From the NCBI RefSeq assembly GCF_036323735.1, contig NC_086023.1, positions 11,798,501 to 11,862,500 of the forward strand: a DNA stretch of 64,000 nt, written 5' to 3'. The position numbers were made by a program, and so were the translations under genes. The stretch comes from Rattus norvegicus. Lineage: Eukaryota > Chordata > Mammalia > Rodentia > Muridae. Below are positions 23,083-34,911 of this stretch, piece after piece. Each line of letters opens with the position of its first letter. Positions within the stretch are counted from its first letter, which is position 1. A model generated the notes under the pieces. The model saw only the letters and a program-made list of their open reading frames with translations. It ran no database searches and was not told the origin of the DNA.

Positions 23083-24449
23083 TATGGAAAAGATCTTTAC
23101 CAATCTTTCATCTGAGAGAAGGCCAATATCCAAAATATACAAAGAACTCACGAAATTAGACTCCAGAGAGCCAAATAACCCTATTAAAAATGGGGTAGAG
23201 AGCTAAACAAAGAATTCACAGCTGAGGAATATCGAATGGCTGAGAAGCACCTAAAGAAATGTTCATCATCCTTAGTCATCAGGGAAATGCAAATCAAAAC
23301 AACCCTGAGATTCCACCTCACACCAGTCAGAATGGCTAAGATCAAAAACTCAGGTGACAACAGATGTTGGCAATGATGTGGAGAAAGAGGAACACTCCTC
23401 CATTGTTGGTGGGATTGCAAACTGGTACAACCTCTCTGGACCCAGCTATACCTCTCTTGGGCATATACCCAAAAGATGCTCCAACATTCAAGAAAGACAC
23501 ATGCACCACTATGGTCATAGCAGTCTTATTTACAAAAGCCAGAAGCTGGAAAGGTCCCAAATGCCCTTCAACAGAGGAATGGATACAGAAAATGTGGTTT
23601 ATCTATGTGATGGAATACATGAAATTCATCAGCAAATGGATGGAACTAGAAAATATCATCCTGAGTGAAACCCAATCACAGAAAAACACACATAGTATGC
23701 ACTGATTGAAAAGTGGATATTAGCCCAAATGCTTGAATTACCCAAGATGCAATGCACGAACACATGAAACTCAAGACAGATGACAAAATGGGGATGCTTC
23801 ACTCCTTTAAAAGGGGAACAAAAATATCCATAGGAGGGGATAGGGATGCAAAGTTTAGAGAAGAGACTGAAGGAACGACTATTCAGATCCTGCCCCATAT
23901 GTGGCACATATATGTATATACAGCCAACAAAACTAGATAAGATGGATGAAGCTAAGAAGTGCATGCTGACAGGAATGGGATATAGACCTCTCCTGAGAGA
24001 CACAGCCAGAACATGTCAAATATAGAGGCTAAAGCTAGCAGCAAGCCACTGAACTGAGAATGGGAACCTCGGTGGAGGAATTAGAGAAAGAACTAAAAGA
24101 GCTGAAGGGGCTTGCGACCCCAAAAGAACAACAATGCCAACCAACCAGAGCTTCCAGGGACTAAACCACTACCCAAAGTCTATACACGAACTGGCCCTGG
24201 GTTCCAACTACATATGTAGCAGTGAATAGCCTTGTTGGGGCACCAGTGGAAGGGAAAGCCCTTGGTCTTGTCAAGGTTGTACCACCAGTGTAGGGGATTG
24301 TTGGGGGGGGGCGGTAATGGGGGTTGGAACACCCATATTGAAGCGGAGTGAGAGGGGTTAGGGGGCTGATCGACAGGAAACCTGGAAAGGGAATAACATT
24401 TCTAATGTAAATAAGAAATACCCAATTTAATAAAAATGGAAAGAAAAAA
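23083..24449 (+). mobile_element. 5'-truncated L1 (ORF2 end plus 3' UTR)
   Basis: Begins in ORF2 at 'ggaaaagatctttaccaatc' (equivalent to about codon 1040) and runs through the ORF2 end (about 23724), 3' UTR, G-rich tract (24300-24360) and A-rich tail. An internal deletion of roughly 70 bp occurs near 23440, at 'acaacctctctgg|acccagctata'. Overlapping frames (23354-23705) carry the recognisable C-terminal peptide but are broken. Ends match a 12-bp duplication. Typical dead 5'-truncated insertion. Confidence 0.9.
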
Positions 24450-24461
24450 AGAAATATGAAA

Positions 24462-26282
24462 GATAACTAAAACTAAACAGAAATTCTGAAAATTAGAAAG
24501 CAACAGAAATAGAAAATCACATAAGTACAAGAATTCCTCAAAGCTAGTATTGTTCATGTAGAAGTGATGCTTCAATATAAGAATTCCTGAAACTCTGTTT
24601 AAAAATTAAGCAACCCAGGAAAGAGAATTCGTGGACCAAGGTGGCAACACAAATTCATTTTTAAAAGTTATACAAACTATAGCAAAAATTAGATTTGATC
24701 CCAAATTGGAAATTATCGATGAGGTGATAACATCCCTGGGATGGTTCTCTGTGATGATTTATTAAAACTAGGAAATTATTCCTCCCACAGGGCATTTACT
24801 GATATTTTTAAAAATTTCTTATGCTTTTAATTCATAACTCGTTTTCTGGGACTCTTTCCAAAGGAAATAAAATCAGAATTGTAAATAAAATGTTGTGCTT
24901 GGGAACTCTCCTTATATTACTGTTTTCTTGGTTTGGGTGCTCACGGTATTGTGTGTTGTGACGGTTTCTCAGACTAGAATAATGACTTGTGTGCTATTCT
25001 AGATATAAATTGCTGGTAGAAAATGAAATAGAGAGAAGAAAATGGTTAAACAGTTAAAAGCACACTTATTAAAGAATCAATAAAGTGAAAATGTCCGTAA
25101 ATGGCAAACCAGAAGTGTATGAACCTGTTTTCACACAGGGAACTGTGCAGAGACTCAAAACCTTCATTTTGTATTATAGAAGTATGTGGCATTTATTTTG
25201 CCATAGCATTTCAAATAATGACATTGGGAAATGATGTTTGTGTAGTAAGTGTGGGCAGTACTATTTCACAGCAGTATATTTTCCCCTGTGGAAGATACGC
25301 TTCATTTGCCTCAGTGAGTGTCCTCTCTGTCGATGTGTATTCCTCTACAGGATGATGTAATGCTGTTTCTGTGCCTGTTGAACATATACATATAATGGGA
25401 CTGAGATGGAGTTCAGTAATTTCATTATATCATCAGAACAGATTTCATTTTAAAAATATTAACTTTTTCTACATTGGAGTCCAGTACTAGGAAACACAGA
25501 AGCAAACAAATTTTGAGTCAAATGCTACGGAACTGAAACATAAACAGACTCAAAAACGTCAGCAACAACCCCTAAAAATCCACACACAGAACTGTCATCA
25601 CAAAATTTGTGAAACTGATCCAGGGAGGGCATAATGACAAATATTCTTCAGAAATTATTTTACTTGTGCAGTATGGCAAAATGCATAAAGAATCCTTATG
25701 TTGGTTTTGTTTTAGTGAAAAGACTCTGAAACATATAAACAAACAAAGTTACAAATAAATTTGCTTTTGAAATAAAACAGAGAAAGAAAGCTTCCTTGAG
25801 AGATAGGAACATAATAGAAAGTCACAGTGATTGATGAGTTATGATCACTGTAACTGGAAAATAGGCTTGCTAAACAGAATGAAGTTCAGGGGCAGGTATT
25901 TTCATGTCTCTAAGGAGAACTTGGTGGCAACTGCATTAGCTTTGGAATTAAGAAACTATTGCATAGAAGCATTGGGGAAAGTCCATTTATAACATGGAGA
26001 AGATACGTTTCATGAGTCTCGCTATGAAAAGTACACACAGAAAGCTAATCACATGCTTATCTCTGGGAGCATATGTAAACATGGGCAAACATTAGAGAAT
26101 TTGGCAGTATCAGATGGTAAATTCTATTCAACAAAAGGCATCAAAGGGGAAAAAAACAGGAGATGGGTATCAAAATAGGACTTTGCCATCTCAAAAAACT
26201 GGAGACCATTCGAAGGCTAATGTAAATACATGTTTTTCCTTTGTTTTTATTGTGTGGGCTAGTTAACTTTTGTGTTGAATCT
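24462..26282. other. No feature recognised
   Basis: About 1.8 kb non-coding; one 84-codon open frame at 25101-25355 has no recognised motif. No SINE or LTR recognised. Confidence 0.4.
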
Positions 26283-26350
26283 TTCTATAGCCCACACTGG
26301 TCTTGAACTCATGATTCTCTGCCTTCAGCCTAGCCTAGCACCACTGATCC
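26283..26350 (-). repeat. B1 SINE fragment
   Basis: 'tatagcccacactggtcttgaactca' and 'gattctctgcctt' match the reverse-strand right half of the 7SL-derived B1 SINE. Fragmentary and diverged. Confidence 0.6.
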
Positions 26351-26569
26351 TAGAACATTGTTTTACTTCCTTCCTAAAGTTGTGAGGATGGAAGACATAT
26401 TCATGTATATCAACTAAGCTCCTAGTCTATGAGCTCTGTCCCTAGCTTGAAACCAAATGAAACACATGGTCCAATCCAAAGGGAAAAGTGGTCAAGAAAA
26501 TACAGAGCAAAGAATAGTAAAATATATTGTCCCTCACTAGAAATAAGATAGATGCATTTTAATTTACAA

Positions 26570-27060
26570 GATCCCTTTTTATATCTACTAGAATGGCAAA
26601 AGGTAAGTGTTTTTAATACCTACCAGGGGTAAATACCTACAGAAATAAATATTTCCACTTCCGATCGAAGCTCTGGTGACAAGTTTGACAGCATATAATA
26701 AAGATGTGCACCTACCTTCTGACCTGACCAGCAATTCCACTCTTCCGTAAGCATCCCAGGGGACTCAGTCATAGGGGAACAGATGAGATCAGAAGAAGGT
26801 GGGGGCAATTCAGATTTCATTTCCAGAAGAACATTTGACTACAACATGATCTCTGCAGTCAGTACTTAGCTGTAGCCAAGAGCTGAAAATGACCAGCAGA
26901 GTACATAGAAACCAATACACATGACCCAATACCATATCTGAACAATGCAATGAAAGGCTCAGTAAGCCACTGTGACTGTTTCTGGAATACAAAAGTAGTT
27001 GATGAATACTCAGAGAACATTGTGTTAATAATACACAGGACGAGCATGGCTGTGATTGTG
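26570..27060 (+). mobile_element. Ancient L1 ORF2 3' coding fragment
   Basis: 'tagaatggcaaaa', 'accttctgacctgaccagcaattccac' (shared L1 motif 'acccagcaattccac') and 'tagctgtagccaagagctga' lie in the order of the ORF2 C-terminal coding sequence. No intact frame. Confidence 0.5.
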
Positions 27061-27212
27061 GCTCTTGAGAGTAGCACAGAAGATGGGAGGAAGAAGATTA
27101 ACATAGCACAAGGGAGTTATTTCCTGACTTCTCTTCTTTGCTATGTCTGTTGCTAGTCTACCATCTTACTATAAAGTTTCTGTAATCTATTAGGGTTTCT
27201 AAATCAAGTAAT
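27061..27212. other. No feature recognised
   Basis: Short non-coding gap between the L1 fragment and the (TG)n tract. Confidence 0.4.
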
Positions 27213-27213
27213 T

Positions 27214-27265
<52 letters not shown>

Positions 27266-27392
27266 GGCCATTAGCTCCTCTAGAATCACAAATAGTTTTA
27301 AGTTGCCCAACATAAATGTTAGGGTCTGAATTCCAATCTTCTAGAAGAGCAGCAAGTGCTTTAACTGCTGAGCTATCTCTCCAGCCTCCAGA
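27213..27392 (-). repeat. B3-type SINE, reverse strand, with (TG)n tail
   Basis: The reverse-strand SINE head is clear at 27365-27392 ('ctgagctatctctccagcc'). The body runs leftward and ends in a pure (TG)n of about 23 units at 27215-27260, which is the element's CA tail. Confidence 0.7.
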
Positions 27393-27721
27393 AAGTTATA
27401 TTTTATATTAGGAAACACAAGAATCTATCACCAGGTAAGAAATCAGAATAAAATGGTAGGGCATAAAAAATATATTTGAAAGTTATGAATTGAAGCATGT
27501 TAAAATCATGTGACAGTGGTATGAAACTCAGCCTTAGGTTCTCATGTTAGAAAAATGATTCAAATTTAGTAAGGTATATATGTAGTTCATAGAACTAAAA
27601 CTGAATGCAAAATATGTCACAATATAGATGGAAGACAATACTAATAAATTATGGAAAAGATATGTAGAGGAAAAGATTTACAAGACCCTTGGGAAAGAAA
27701 AAAGCCTCACAATGATGCTGC

Positions 27722-27780
27722 TCAAACAAACAAACAAACAAACAAACAAACAAAAACAAACAACAACAACAAAATCCCCC
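27722..27780 (+). repeat. (CAAA)n simple repeat
   Basis: At least seven CAAA units followed by CAA units. Confidence 0.95.
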
Positions 27781-27854
27781 AAAACCAAATGACAAACAGG
27801 AATATAGGTAAAGTATAGATTTTGCCACCTGGTGTTTGCCTAAGGCAGTCTTTG

Positions 27855-27872
27855 TCCTTAAGTGTGAATCTT
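27855..27872. repeat. Target-site duplication, left copy (L1)
   Basis: TCCTTAAGTGTGAATCTT, exactly repeated at 28094-28111 (18 bp). Confidence 0.95.
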
Positions 27873-28093
27873 TTTTTTTTTTTAAATCTTTATTAACGAG
27901 TATTTCTTATTTACATTTCGATTGTTATTCCCCTTCCCGGTTTCCAGGCCAACATCCCCCTATCCTCTCCCCCTCCCCTTCAATATGGGTGTTCCCCTCC
28001 CCATCCTCCCCCCATTACCTCCCTCCCCTTAACAATCACGTTCACTGGGGGTTCAGTCTCGGCAGAACCAAGGGCTGCCCCTTCCACTGGTGC
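27873..28093 (-). mobile_element. Severely truncated rat L1 3' end
   Basis: Reverse complement of the last ~220 bp of a rat L1 3' UTR, from 'agcaccagtggaag' through the polypurine tract to the A-tail (T-run at 27873-27883). The perfect 18-bp duplication and close match to the L1 at 39.2-39.45 kb indicate a recent insertion. Confidence 0.95.
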
Positions 28094-28111
28094 TCCTTAA
28101 GTGTGAATCTT

Positions 28112-28284
28112 ACACATACTCTTAGGCATACTTTCATAAGAAAGCTGTTTCCTATGAAAGCAACCTTATAAGAGAAGGGGGGATGATACCACATGTATAA
28201 AACTCAGTAGAGTATCATAAAAATATTTTAAAAACAAGGGATATAATGCTTCCAAAATAACACAACAACTAAAGAAAAGATTAT
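28112..28284. other. No feature recognised
   Basis: AT-rich flank between the L1 fragment and the B4-family SINE. Confidence 0.4.
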
Positions 28285-28478
28285 AGGGCCTAGAAGATGC
28301 TTCAGCAGGTAAAGGTGCCTGCTAACAAGACCTGAGTTAAACCCTGTGACCAACAGGTTGGAGGAGGAGAACTTACTGCCTTAAGCTGTCCTTTGATCTC
28401 CATACACTTTCTGGGGGACATGTGGATTCCTCTGATTTGCACAGTTTACTTTTTTTTTTAATGTAGCACATGCAAGGG

Positions 28479-28517
<39 letters not shown>

Positions 28518-28540
28518 ACACAGACACACTAAAATATATT
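28285..28540 (+). repeat. B4-family SINE (RSINE1-like) with (CA)n tail
   Basis: 'gatgcttcagcaggtaaagg', 'cctgctaacaagacctgagtt', 'aggaggagaact' and 'gtcctttgatctccata' follow the RSINE1/B4 body. The tail is a (CA)n run at 28480-28530. Some 60 bp of foreign-looking sequence (28406-28465) separate body and tail. Confidence 0.65.
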
Positions 28541-28744
28541 ACAATTTTTAAAAATACATATAAAATATTGATAAAATTGCTGATAGAAAATTTAAAAGCA
28601 TGATAAAATGCTTCTAAGTAATCTGATGAGGTTAAGATGATACATTCCATTGAATGAAATTAGAAAAAGTAATTCATGATATAAATTAGAAATATAGTAC
28701 ATACTCAATAACAACAGGCTAGATTAAGCATAAAAAGATCATTT

Positions 28745-28756
28745 AAACCTGAGACT
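28745..28756. repeat. Target-site duplication, left copy (older L1)
   Basis: AAACCTGAGACT at 28745-28756 is repeated at 41726-41737, beyond the A/CAAA tail. The left copy is preceded by CATTT, giving the TTT/AAA cleavage context used by L1 endonuclease. Confidence 0.85.
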
Positions 28757-29349
28757 AGGGCTCCCTGCTCCCAAATCAAATGGGGGAGAGAGCTGAACAC
28801 CCAGAAGTGCGGACCATTCTGAGACCACAGGAACTGCCACTTCTGCTCAACTTTGCCCACATCCCTGGTCCAAGAGGAAAGTGCATAGCACCTGTGCACA
28901 CAGCAATATAGGAGCAGTCAGTAGCAGGTATCTGCAGTTCTGGGATGTGCCTGGAACTGAACTGAAACCGTAAAACAGCTCCCTGTACACAAATCCCATG
29001 GGGGAGAGAGGTGGACCCTCAGAAGTATGAACACTCCTGAGAAATCAGAGGAGACTAACCTCTGCCCACATTCCTAACCCAAGAGGGAATCACCTAGTGC
29101 CATCTGTGCCCCCTGGATGCAAGGACCTAGTAGCAGTCAGGGGCAGGACCCTTCAGATTCCTGCCTGGACCAAGAGCTGAAAGGCAGTCACCAGGAGTGC
29201 CTACACACCTGAGAGCAGAACACTCTGTTCCCAGAAATGGTTGAAAGAAAACAGGACAACAGGACTACAGGAGGGCTGACACAGAGGCCTACAGGAGGGT
29301 CAAGCAACTGTCAGAAACAGCAAGACAAGCTAATGCCAGAAACAACCTG
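28757..29349 (+). promoter_or_regulatory. 5' UTR of the older full-length L1
   Basis: About 590 bp homologous to the 5' UTR of the L1 at 33.0 kb ('tgctcccaaatc', 'cccacatccctgg.ccaagagg'). The 'ctccctg..c.caaatc' module occurs twice (about 28760 and 28979). L1 5' UTRs carry an internal Pol II promoter. Most CpGs present in the younger element are missing here, as expected for an older methylated copy. Confidence 0.8.
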
Positions 29350-30414
29350 ATGGCGAGAATCAAGCACAGAAACCTAAGCAACAGAAACCAAAACTACTTG
29401 GCATCATCAGAGCCCAGTTATTCCACCAAAGAAAATACTGGATATCCAAACACACTAGAAAAGCAAGATTTAGACTTAAAATCACATTTTATGATGATGA
29501 TGGAGGACTTTAAGAAGGACTTAAAGAAATACATGACAACACAAGTAAACAAGTAGAAGTCTTTAAAGAGGAAATACAAAAATCCCTTAAAGAATTACAG
29601 GAAAACACAACCAAACAGGTGAAGGAATTGAACAAAAACATCCAGGATTTTAAAATGGAAATAGAACCAATAAAGAAAGCACAAAGGGAGACAACCCTGG
29701 AGATAGAAAACCTAGGGAAGAGATCAGGTGTCATAGATGCAAGTATCACCAACATAACAAGAGATAGAAGAGAGAATCTCAGGGGCAGAGGATACCATAG
29801 AAAACATCGACAAAACTGTAAAAGATAATGTAAAATGCAAAAAGCTACTAGTCCAGAACATCCAGAAAATCCAGGGCACAAAGAGAAGATCAAACCTAAG
29901 GATAGTAGGTATAGAAGAGAGTGAAGACTCCCAACTTATAGGGCCAGTAAATATCTTCAACAAAATTATAGAAGAAAAGTTCTCTAACCTAAAGAAAGAA
30001 GAAGCCTACAGAATTCCAAATAGATTGGACCAGAAGAGAAATTCTTCCCATCACATAATAGTCACAACACAAAATACACAAAACAAAGAAAGAATATTAA
30101 AAGCAATAAGGGAAAAAGTTCAAGTGACATAGAAAGACAGACTTATAAGAATTTCACAAGACTTCTCACCAGAGACTTTGAAAGCAGGAAGATCCTGGGC
30201 AGATGTCATACCGACCTTAAGAGAACACAAATGCCAGCACAGGCTACTATATCCAGCAAAACTCTTAATTAACATAGATGGAGAAACCAAGATATTCCAT
30301 GACAAAAACAAATTTACACAATATCTTCCCACAAATCCAGCCCTACAAAGGATAGTAGATGGAAAGCTCCAACACAAGGAGAGAAACTATGACTTACAAA
30401 AAGCAAGAATGTAA
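29350..30414 (+). pseudogene. L1 ORF1 of the older element, inactivated
   Basis: ATG at 29350 starts an MARIKHR N-terminus collinear with the intact ORF1 at 33776. The coiled-coil segment is disrupted by a deletion near 29530 and a TAG at 29554; the RRM and C-terminal domain continue in other frames to a stop at 30412. No full-length product is possible. Confidence 0.9.
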
Positions 30415-30469
30415 TCTCCTGGCAATAAAATCAAAAGAGAGACAAACAAACACAATTCCACCTCTAACA

Positions 30470-33005
30470 ATGAAAATAACAGGAAGTTAAAATCACTATT
30501 CCTTAATGTCTCTCAACATCAACAGACTCAATTCTCCAATAAAAAGACAAAGACTAACAGACTGTATGTGTAAAGTGGACCCAGCATTTTGCTGCAGGAA
30601 ACACACCTCAGAGACAAAGACAGACACTAAATCAGAGCAAAAGGCTGGAAAAAAACTTTCCAAGCAAATGGTCCAAAGAAACACGAAGGAGTTGCCATTC
30701 TAATACTGGGAAAAAAATTGTCATCAAAAAAAAATAAGGATGGACATTTCATATTCATCATAGGAAAAATCCACCAAGATGAACGCTCAATCCTAAATGT
30801 CTATGCTGCAAATGCAAGGGCACCTACATTCATAAAAGAAACCTTACTAAAGCTCAAAACACACATTGCACCTCACACAATAATAGTAATAGATTTCAAC
30901 ACCCCACTCTCATCAATGGACAGATCATGGAAACAGAAATTAAACAGAGACATAGAGGAACTATCAGAAGTTATGAACCAAATGGACATAACAGATATTT
31001 ATAGAACATTCTATCCTAAAACAAAAGGATATATATACCTGCTTCTCAGCACCTCATGGTACTTTCTCCAAAAGTGACCATATAGTCAATCACAAAACAG
31101 GCCTCAACAGATACAGGAAGACAGAAATAATCCCATGCATCATGTCAGATCACCAGAGATTAAGGTTGGTCTTCAATAACAACAACAATGACAGAATGCC
31201 CATATATATTTATGGAAGTTGAACAATACTCTACTCAGTGACTATTTGGTAAAGGAAGAAATAAAAAAAGAAATTAAAGATTTCTTAGAATTTAATAAAA
31301 ATGAAGATGCAACATATCCAAACTTATGGAACACAAGGAAAGCAGTGCTAAGAGGAAAACTCATAGCTCTGAGTGCCTGCAAAAAGAAACAGGAGAGAGC
31401 ATATATCAGCAGCTTGACAGCACACCTAAAAGAAACAAGTATACCCAAGAGGAGTAGAAGGCAGGAAATAATCAGAGCTGACATCAACCAAGTAGAAACA
31501 AAAAGAGCTATACAGAGAATCAACAAATCCAGGAGCAGGTTCTTTGAGAAAATCAACAAGATAGATGAACTCTTAGCCACACTAAATAGAGGGCACAGAA
31601 AGTGTATCCAAATTTGAAAAATCAGAAATGAAAAGGAAGACATAACAACAGAATCTGAGGAAATTAAAAAAATAATCAGATCAAAAAAACCTACAAAAAC
31701 CCTATATTCAATAAAACAGGAAAATTTGGAGGAAATGGACAATTTTCTAGACAGATACAAGGTACCAAAATTAAATCAGAAACAGATAAACCATCTGAAC
31801 AACCTCATAATTCCTAACAAAATAGAAGCAGTCATTGAAAGTCTCCCAACCAAACAGAACCTAGGACCAGGTGACTTTAGTGCAGAATTCTATTAGACCT
31901 TCATAGAAGACTTCATACCAATACTGTCCAAACTATTTCACAAAATAGAAACAGACAAAGCACTACCAAAATTCTATGAAGCCACAATTAGTCTATACAA
32001 AAACTACACACAGACCCAACAAAGAAAGAGGACTTCAGACCAATTTCCCTTATGAATATCGACGCAAAAATAATCCATAAAATTCTCACAAACAGAATCC
32101 AAGATCACATCAAAACGATCATCCATCATGATCAAGTAGGCATGCTAGGTTCAATATACAGAAATCCGTCAGTGTAATCCACTATATAAATAAACTCAAT
32201 GATAAAAACCACATGATCATCTCATTAAATTCTGAGAAAGCATTTGAAAAAATTCAACACCCCTTCAGGATAAAAGTCCTGTAATGATCAGGAATTCAAG
32301 ACCCATACCTAAACATAGTGAAAGCAATATACAGCAAACCAGTAGCTACCATCCAATTAAATGGAGAAAAACTTGAAGCAATCCCACTAAAATCAGGGGC
32401 TAGACAAGGCTGCCCACTCTCTCCCTACTTATTGAATATAGTACTCAAGGTCCTAGCCAGAGCAATAAGACAATGAAACGAGGTCAAAGGGATACAATTT
32501 GGAAAGGGAGAAGTCAAAATATCACTATTGGCAGATAGTATACTTAAGTGACCACAAAAGTTGCACAAAAGAACTACTAAACCTGATCAATGACTTAAGC
32601 AAAGTGACTGGTATAAAATTAACTCAAACAAATCAGTAGCCTTCTTCTACTCAAAGGATAAACAGGCTGATTAAGAAATTAGGGAAATCACACCTTCACA
32701 ATAATCCCAAATAATATAAAATATCTTGGTTTGACTTTAACCAAGCAAGTGAAAAATCTGTATGACAAGAATTTCAAGTCTCTGAAGAACAAAATTGAAG
32801 AAGATCTCAGAAGACGGAAAGATTTCCCATATTAATGAATTGGCATGAATAATATAGTAATAATGGCCATTTTGCCGAAAGCAATCTACAGATTCAATGC
32901 AATCCCCATAAAAATTCCTACTCAATTCTTTATAGAGATAGAAAGAGCAACTTGCAAATTCATTTGAAATAAGTATAACCCAGGATAGTGAAAACTGTAC
33001 TCAAC
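30470..33005 (+). pseudogene. L1 ORF2 of the older element, 5' portion
   Basis: Starts ATG at 30470 with a stop after six codons. Endonuclease (about 30480-31200), the intermediate region and reverse transcriptase can be followed by homology to 34912-37480. The RT active-site stretch is altered ('gcagatagtatac' at 32530 in place of GAT GAT). Several stops and small deletions. Interrupted at 33005 by the younger L1 and continued at 39769. Confidence 0.9.
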
Positions 33006-33022
33006 AAAAAAGAACTTCTGGG
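33006..33022. repeat. Target-site duplication, left copy (younger L1)
   Basis: AAAAAAGAACTTCTGGG, repeated at 39763-39779. The A-run makes the left boundary uncertain by a few bases. The target is the older L1's ORF2. Confidence 0.9.
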
Positions 33023-33775
33023 TTTACCGGAAGTCCCAAACCCGCGGATCCTGGCCCGCAGCAGCTCTCTGCTCCCAGACCCCGTGGGAAAGAGACCTCA
33101 CCGCCTGGTCAGGTGGGCACTCCTGAGGCTGCAGAGCAGAAGAGACCACCAGCACTGCCCACCCCTGCCCACATCCCTGGCCCAAGAGGAAACTGTATAA
33201 GGCCTCTGGGCTCCCGTGGGGGAGGGCCCAGGAGCGGCAGGACCCCTGCCTGAGACACCGCCGGAACCTGAAGGAAACAGACCGGATAAACAGTTCTCTG
33301 CACCCAAATCCCGTGGGAGGGAGAGCTGAACCTTCAGAGAGGCAGACAAGCCTGGGAAAACAAAAGAGACTGCTCTCTGCACACACATCTCGGACGTCAG
33401 AGGAAAACACCAAAGGCCATCTCGAACCCTGGTGCACTGAAGCTCCCGGAAGGGGCGGCACAGGTCTTCCTGGTTGCTGCCGCCTCAGAGAGCCCGTGGG
33501 CAGCACCCTGCGAGCAAACTTGAGCCTCGGGACCACAGGTAAGACCAACTTTTCTGCTGCAAGAAAGCTGCCTGGTGAACTCAAGACACAGGCCCACAGG
33601 AACAGCTGAAGACCTGTAGAGAGGAAAAACTACATGCCCGAAAGCAGAACACTCTGTCCCCATAACTGACTGAAAGAGAGGAAAACAGGTCTACAGCACT
33701 CCTGACACACAGGCTTATAGGACAGTCTAGCCACTGTCAGAAATAGGAGAACAAAGTAACACTAGAGATAACCTG
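33023..33775 (+). promoter_or_regulatory. 5' UTR / internal promoter of the younger L1
   Basis: GC- and CpG-richer than its surroundings, about 750 bp, ending just before the ORF1 ATG. Two related modules around 'tctctgc(t/a)ccca.a.cccgtggga' lie at about 33066 and 33296. Rat L1 5' UTRs contain the element's own Pol II promoter. Retained CpGs indicate a young copy. On the opposite strand a long open frame (33024-33584) crosses most of it. Confidence 0.85.
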
Positions 33776-34852
33776 ATGGCGAGAGGCAAGCGTAGGAACC
33801 CAAGCAACAGAAACCAAGACTACATGGCATCATCGGAGCCCAATTCTCCCACCAAAACAAACATGGAATATCCAAACACACCAGAAAAGCAAGATCTAGT
33901 TTCAAAATCATATTTGATCATGATGCTGGAGGACTTCAAGAAAGACGTGAAAAACTCCCTTAGGGAAACACAGGAAAACATTAATAAACAAGTAGAAGCC
34001 TACAGAGAGGAATCGCAAAAATCCCTGAAAGAATTCCAGGAAAACACAATCAAACAGTTGAAGGAATTAAAAATGGAAATAGAAGCAATCAAGAAAGAAC
34101 ACATGGAAACAACCCTGGATATAGAAAACCAAAAGAAGAGACAAGGAGCTGTAGATACAAGCTTCACCAACAGAATACAAGAGATGGAAGAGAGAATCTC
34201 AGGAGCAGAAGATTCCATAGAAATCATTGACTCAACTGTCAAAGATAATGTAAAGCGGAAAAAGCTACTGGTCCAAAACATACAGGAAATCCAGGACTCA
34301 ATGAGAAGATCAAACCTAAGGATAATAGGTATAGAAGAGAGTGAAGACTCCCAGCTCAAAGGACCAGTAAATATCTTCAACAAAATCATAGAAGAAAACT
34401 TCCCTAACCTAAAAAAAGAGATACCCATAGACATACAAGAAGCCTACAGAACTCCAAATAGATTGGACCAGAAAAGAAACACCTCCCGTCACATAATAGT
34501 CAAAACACCAAACACACAAAATAAAGAAAGAATATTAAAAGCAGTAAGGCAAAAAGGTCAAGTAACATACAAAGGCAGACCTATCAGAATCACACCAGCT
34601 TTCTCGCCAGAAACTATGAAGGCCAGAAGATCCTGGACTGATGTCATACAGACCCTAAGAGAACACAAATGCCAGCCCAGGTTACTGTATCCTGCAAAAC
34701 TCTCAATTAACATAGATGGAGAAACCAAGATATTCCATGACAAAACCAAATTTACACAATATCTTTCTACAAATCCAGCACTACAAAGGATAATAAATGG
34801 TAAAGCCCAACATAAGGAGGCAAGCTATACCCTAGAAGAAGCAAGAAACTAA
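33776..34852 (+). CDS. L1 ORF1 protein (RNA-binding chaperone), intact frame
   Basis: 358 codons, the usual length for rodent L1 ORF1p. ORF1p trimerises, coats L1 RNA and acts as a nucleic-acid chaperone in the cytoplasmic L1 particle. Visible parts: a variable N-terminus rich in Ser/Asn/Thr (1-50); a heptad-rich coiled coil (about 52-175: runs such as LKELKMEIEAIKKE); an RRM-like domain from about residue 178 (LRIIGIEE ... EAYRTPNRLD); and a C-terminal domain (about 276-345) with 'TWTDVIQTLREHKCQPRLLYPA'-type sequence, where this copy reads RSWTDVIQTL. The ATG in 'ctgatggcgag' fits the position used by other L1s and the reading frame has no break. ORF2 follows 59 nt downstream in the bicistronic message. 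Intact frame does not prove activity. Confidence 0.93.
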   Translation: MARGKRRNPSNRNQDYMASSEPNSPTKTNMEYPNTPEKQDLVSKSYLIMMLEDFKKDVKNSLRETQENINKQVEAYREESQKSLKEFQENTIKQLKELKMEIEAIKKEHMETTLDIENQKKRQGAVDTSFTNRIQEMEERISGAEDSIEIIDSTVKDNVKRKKLLVQNIQEIQDSMRRSNLRIIGIEESEDSQLKGPVNIFNKIIEENFPNLKKEIPIDIQEAYRTPNRLDQKRNTSRHIIVKTPNTQNKERILKAVRQKGQVTYKGRPIRITPAFSPETMKARRSWTDVIQTLREHKCQPRLLYPAKLSINIDGETKIFHDKTKFTQYLSTNPALQRIINGKAQHKEASYTLEEARN

Positions 34853-34911
34853 TCGTCTTGGCAACAAAACAAAGAGAATGAAAGCACACAAACATAACCT
34901 CACATCCAAAT

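Noticed and set aside
30718..31617. 119- and 132-codon frames of the older L1 as separate genes
   Set aside because: Both are pieces of the broken ORF2 (endonuclease and following region).
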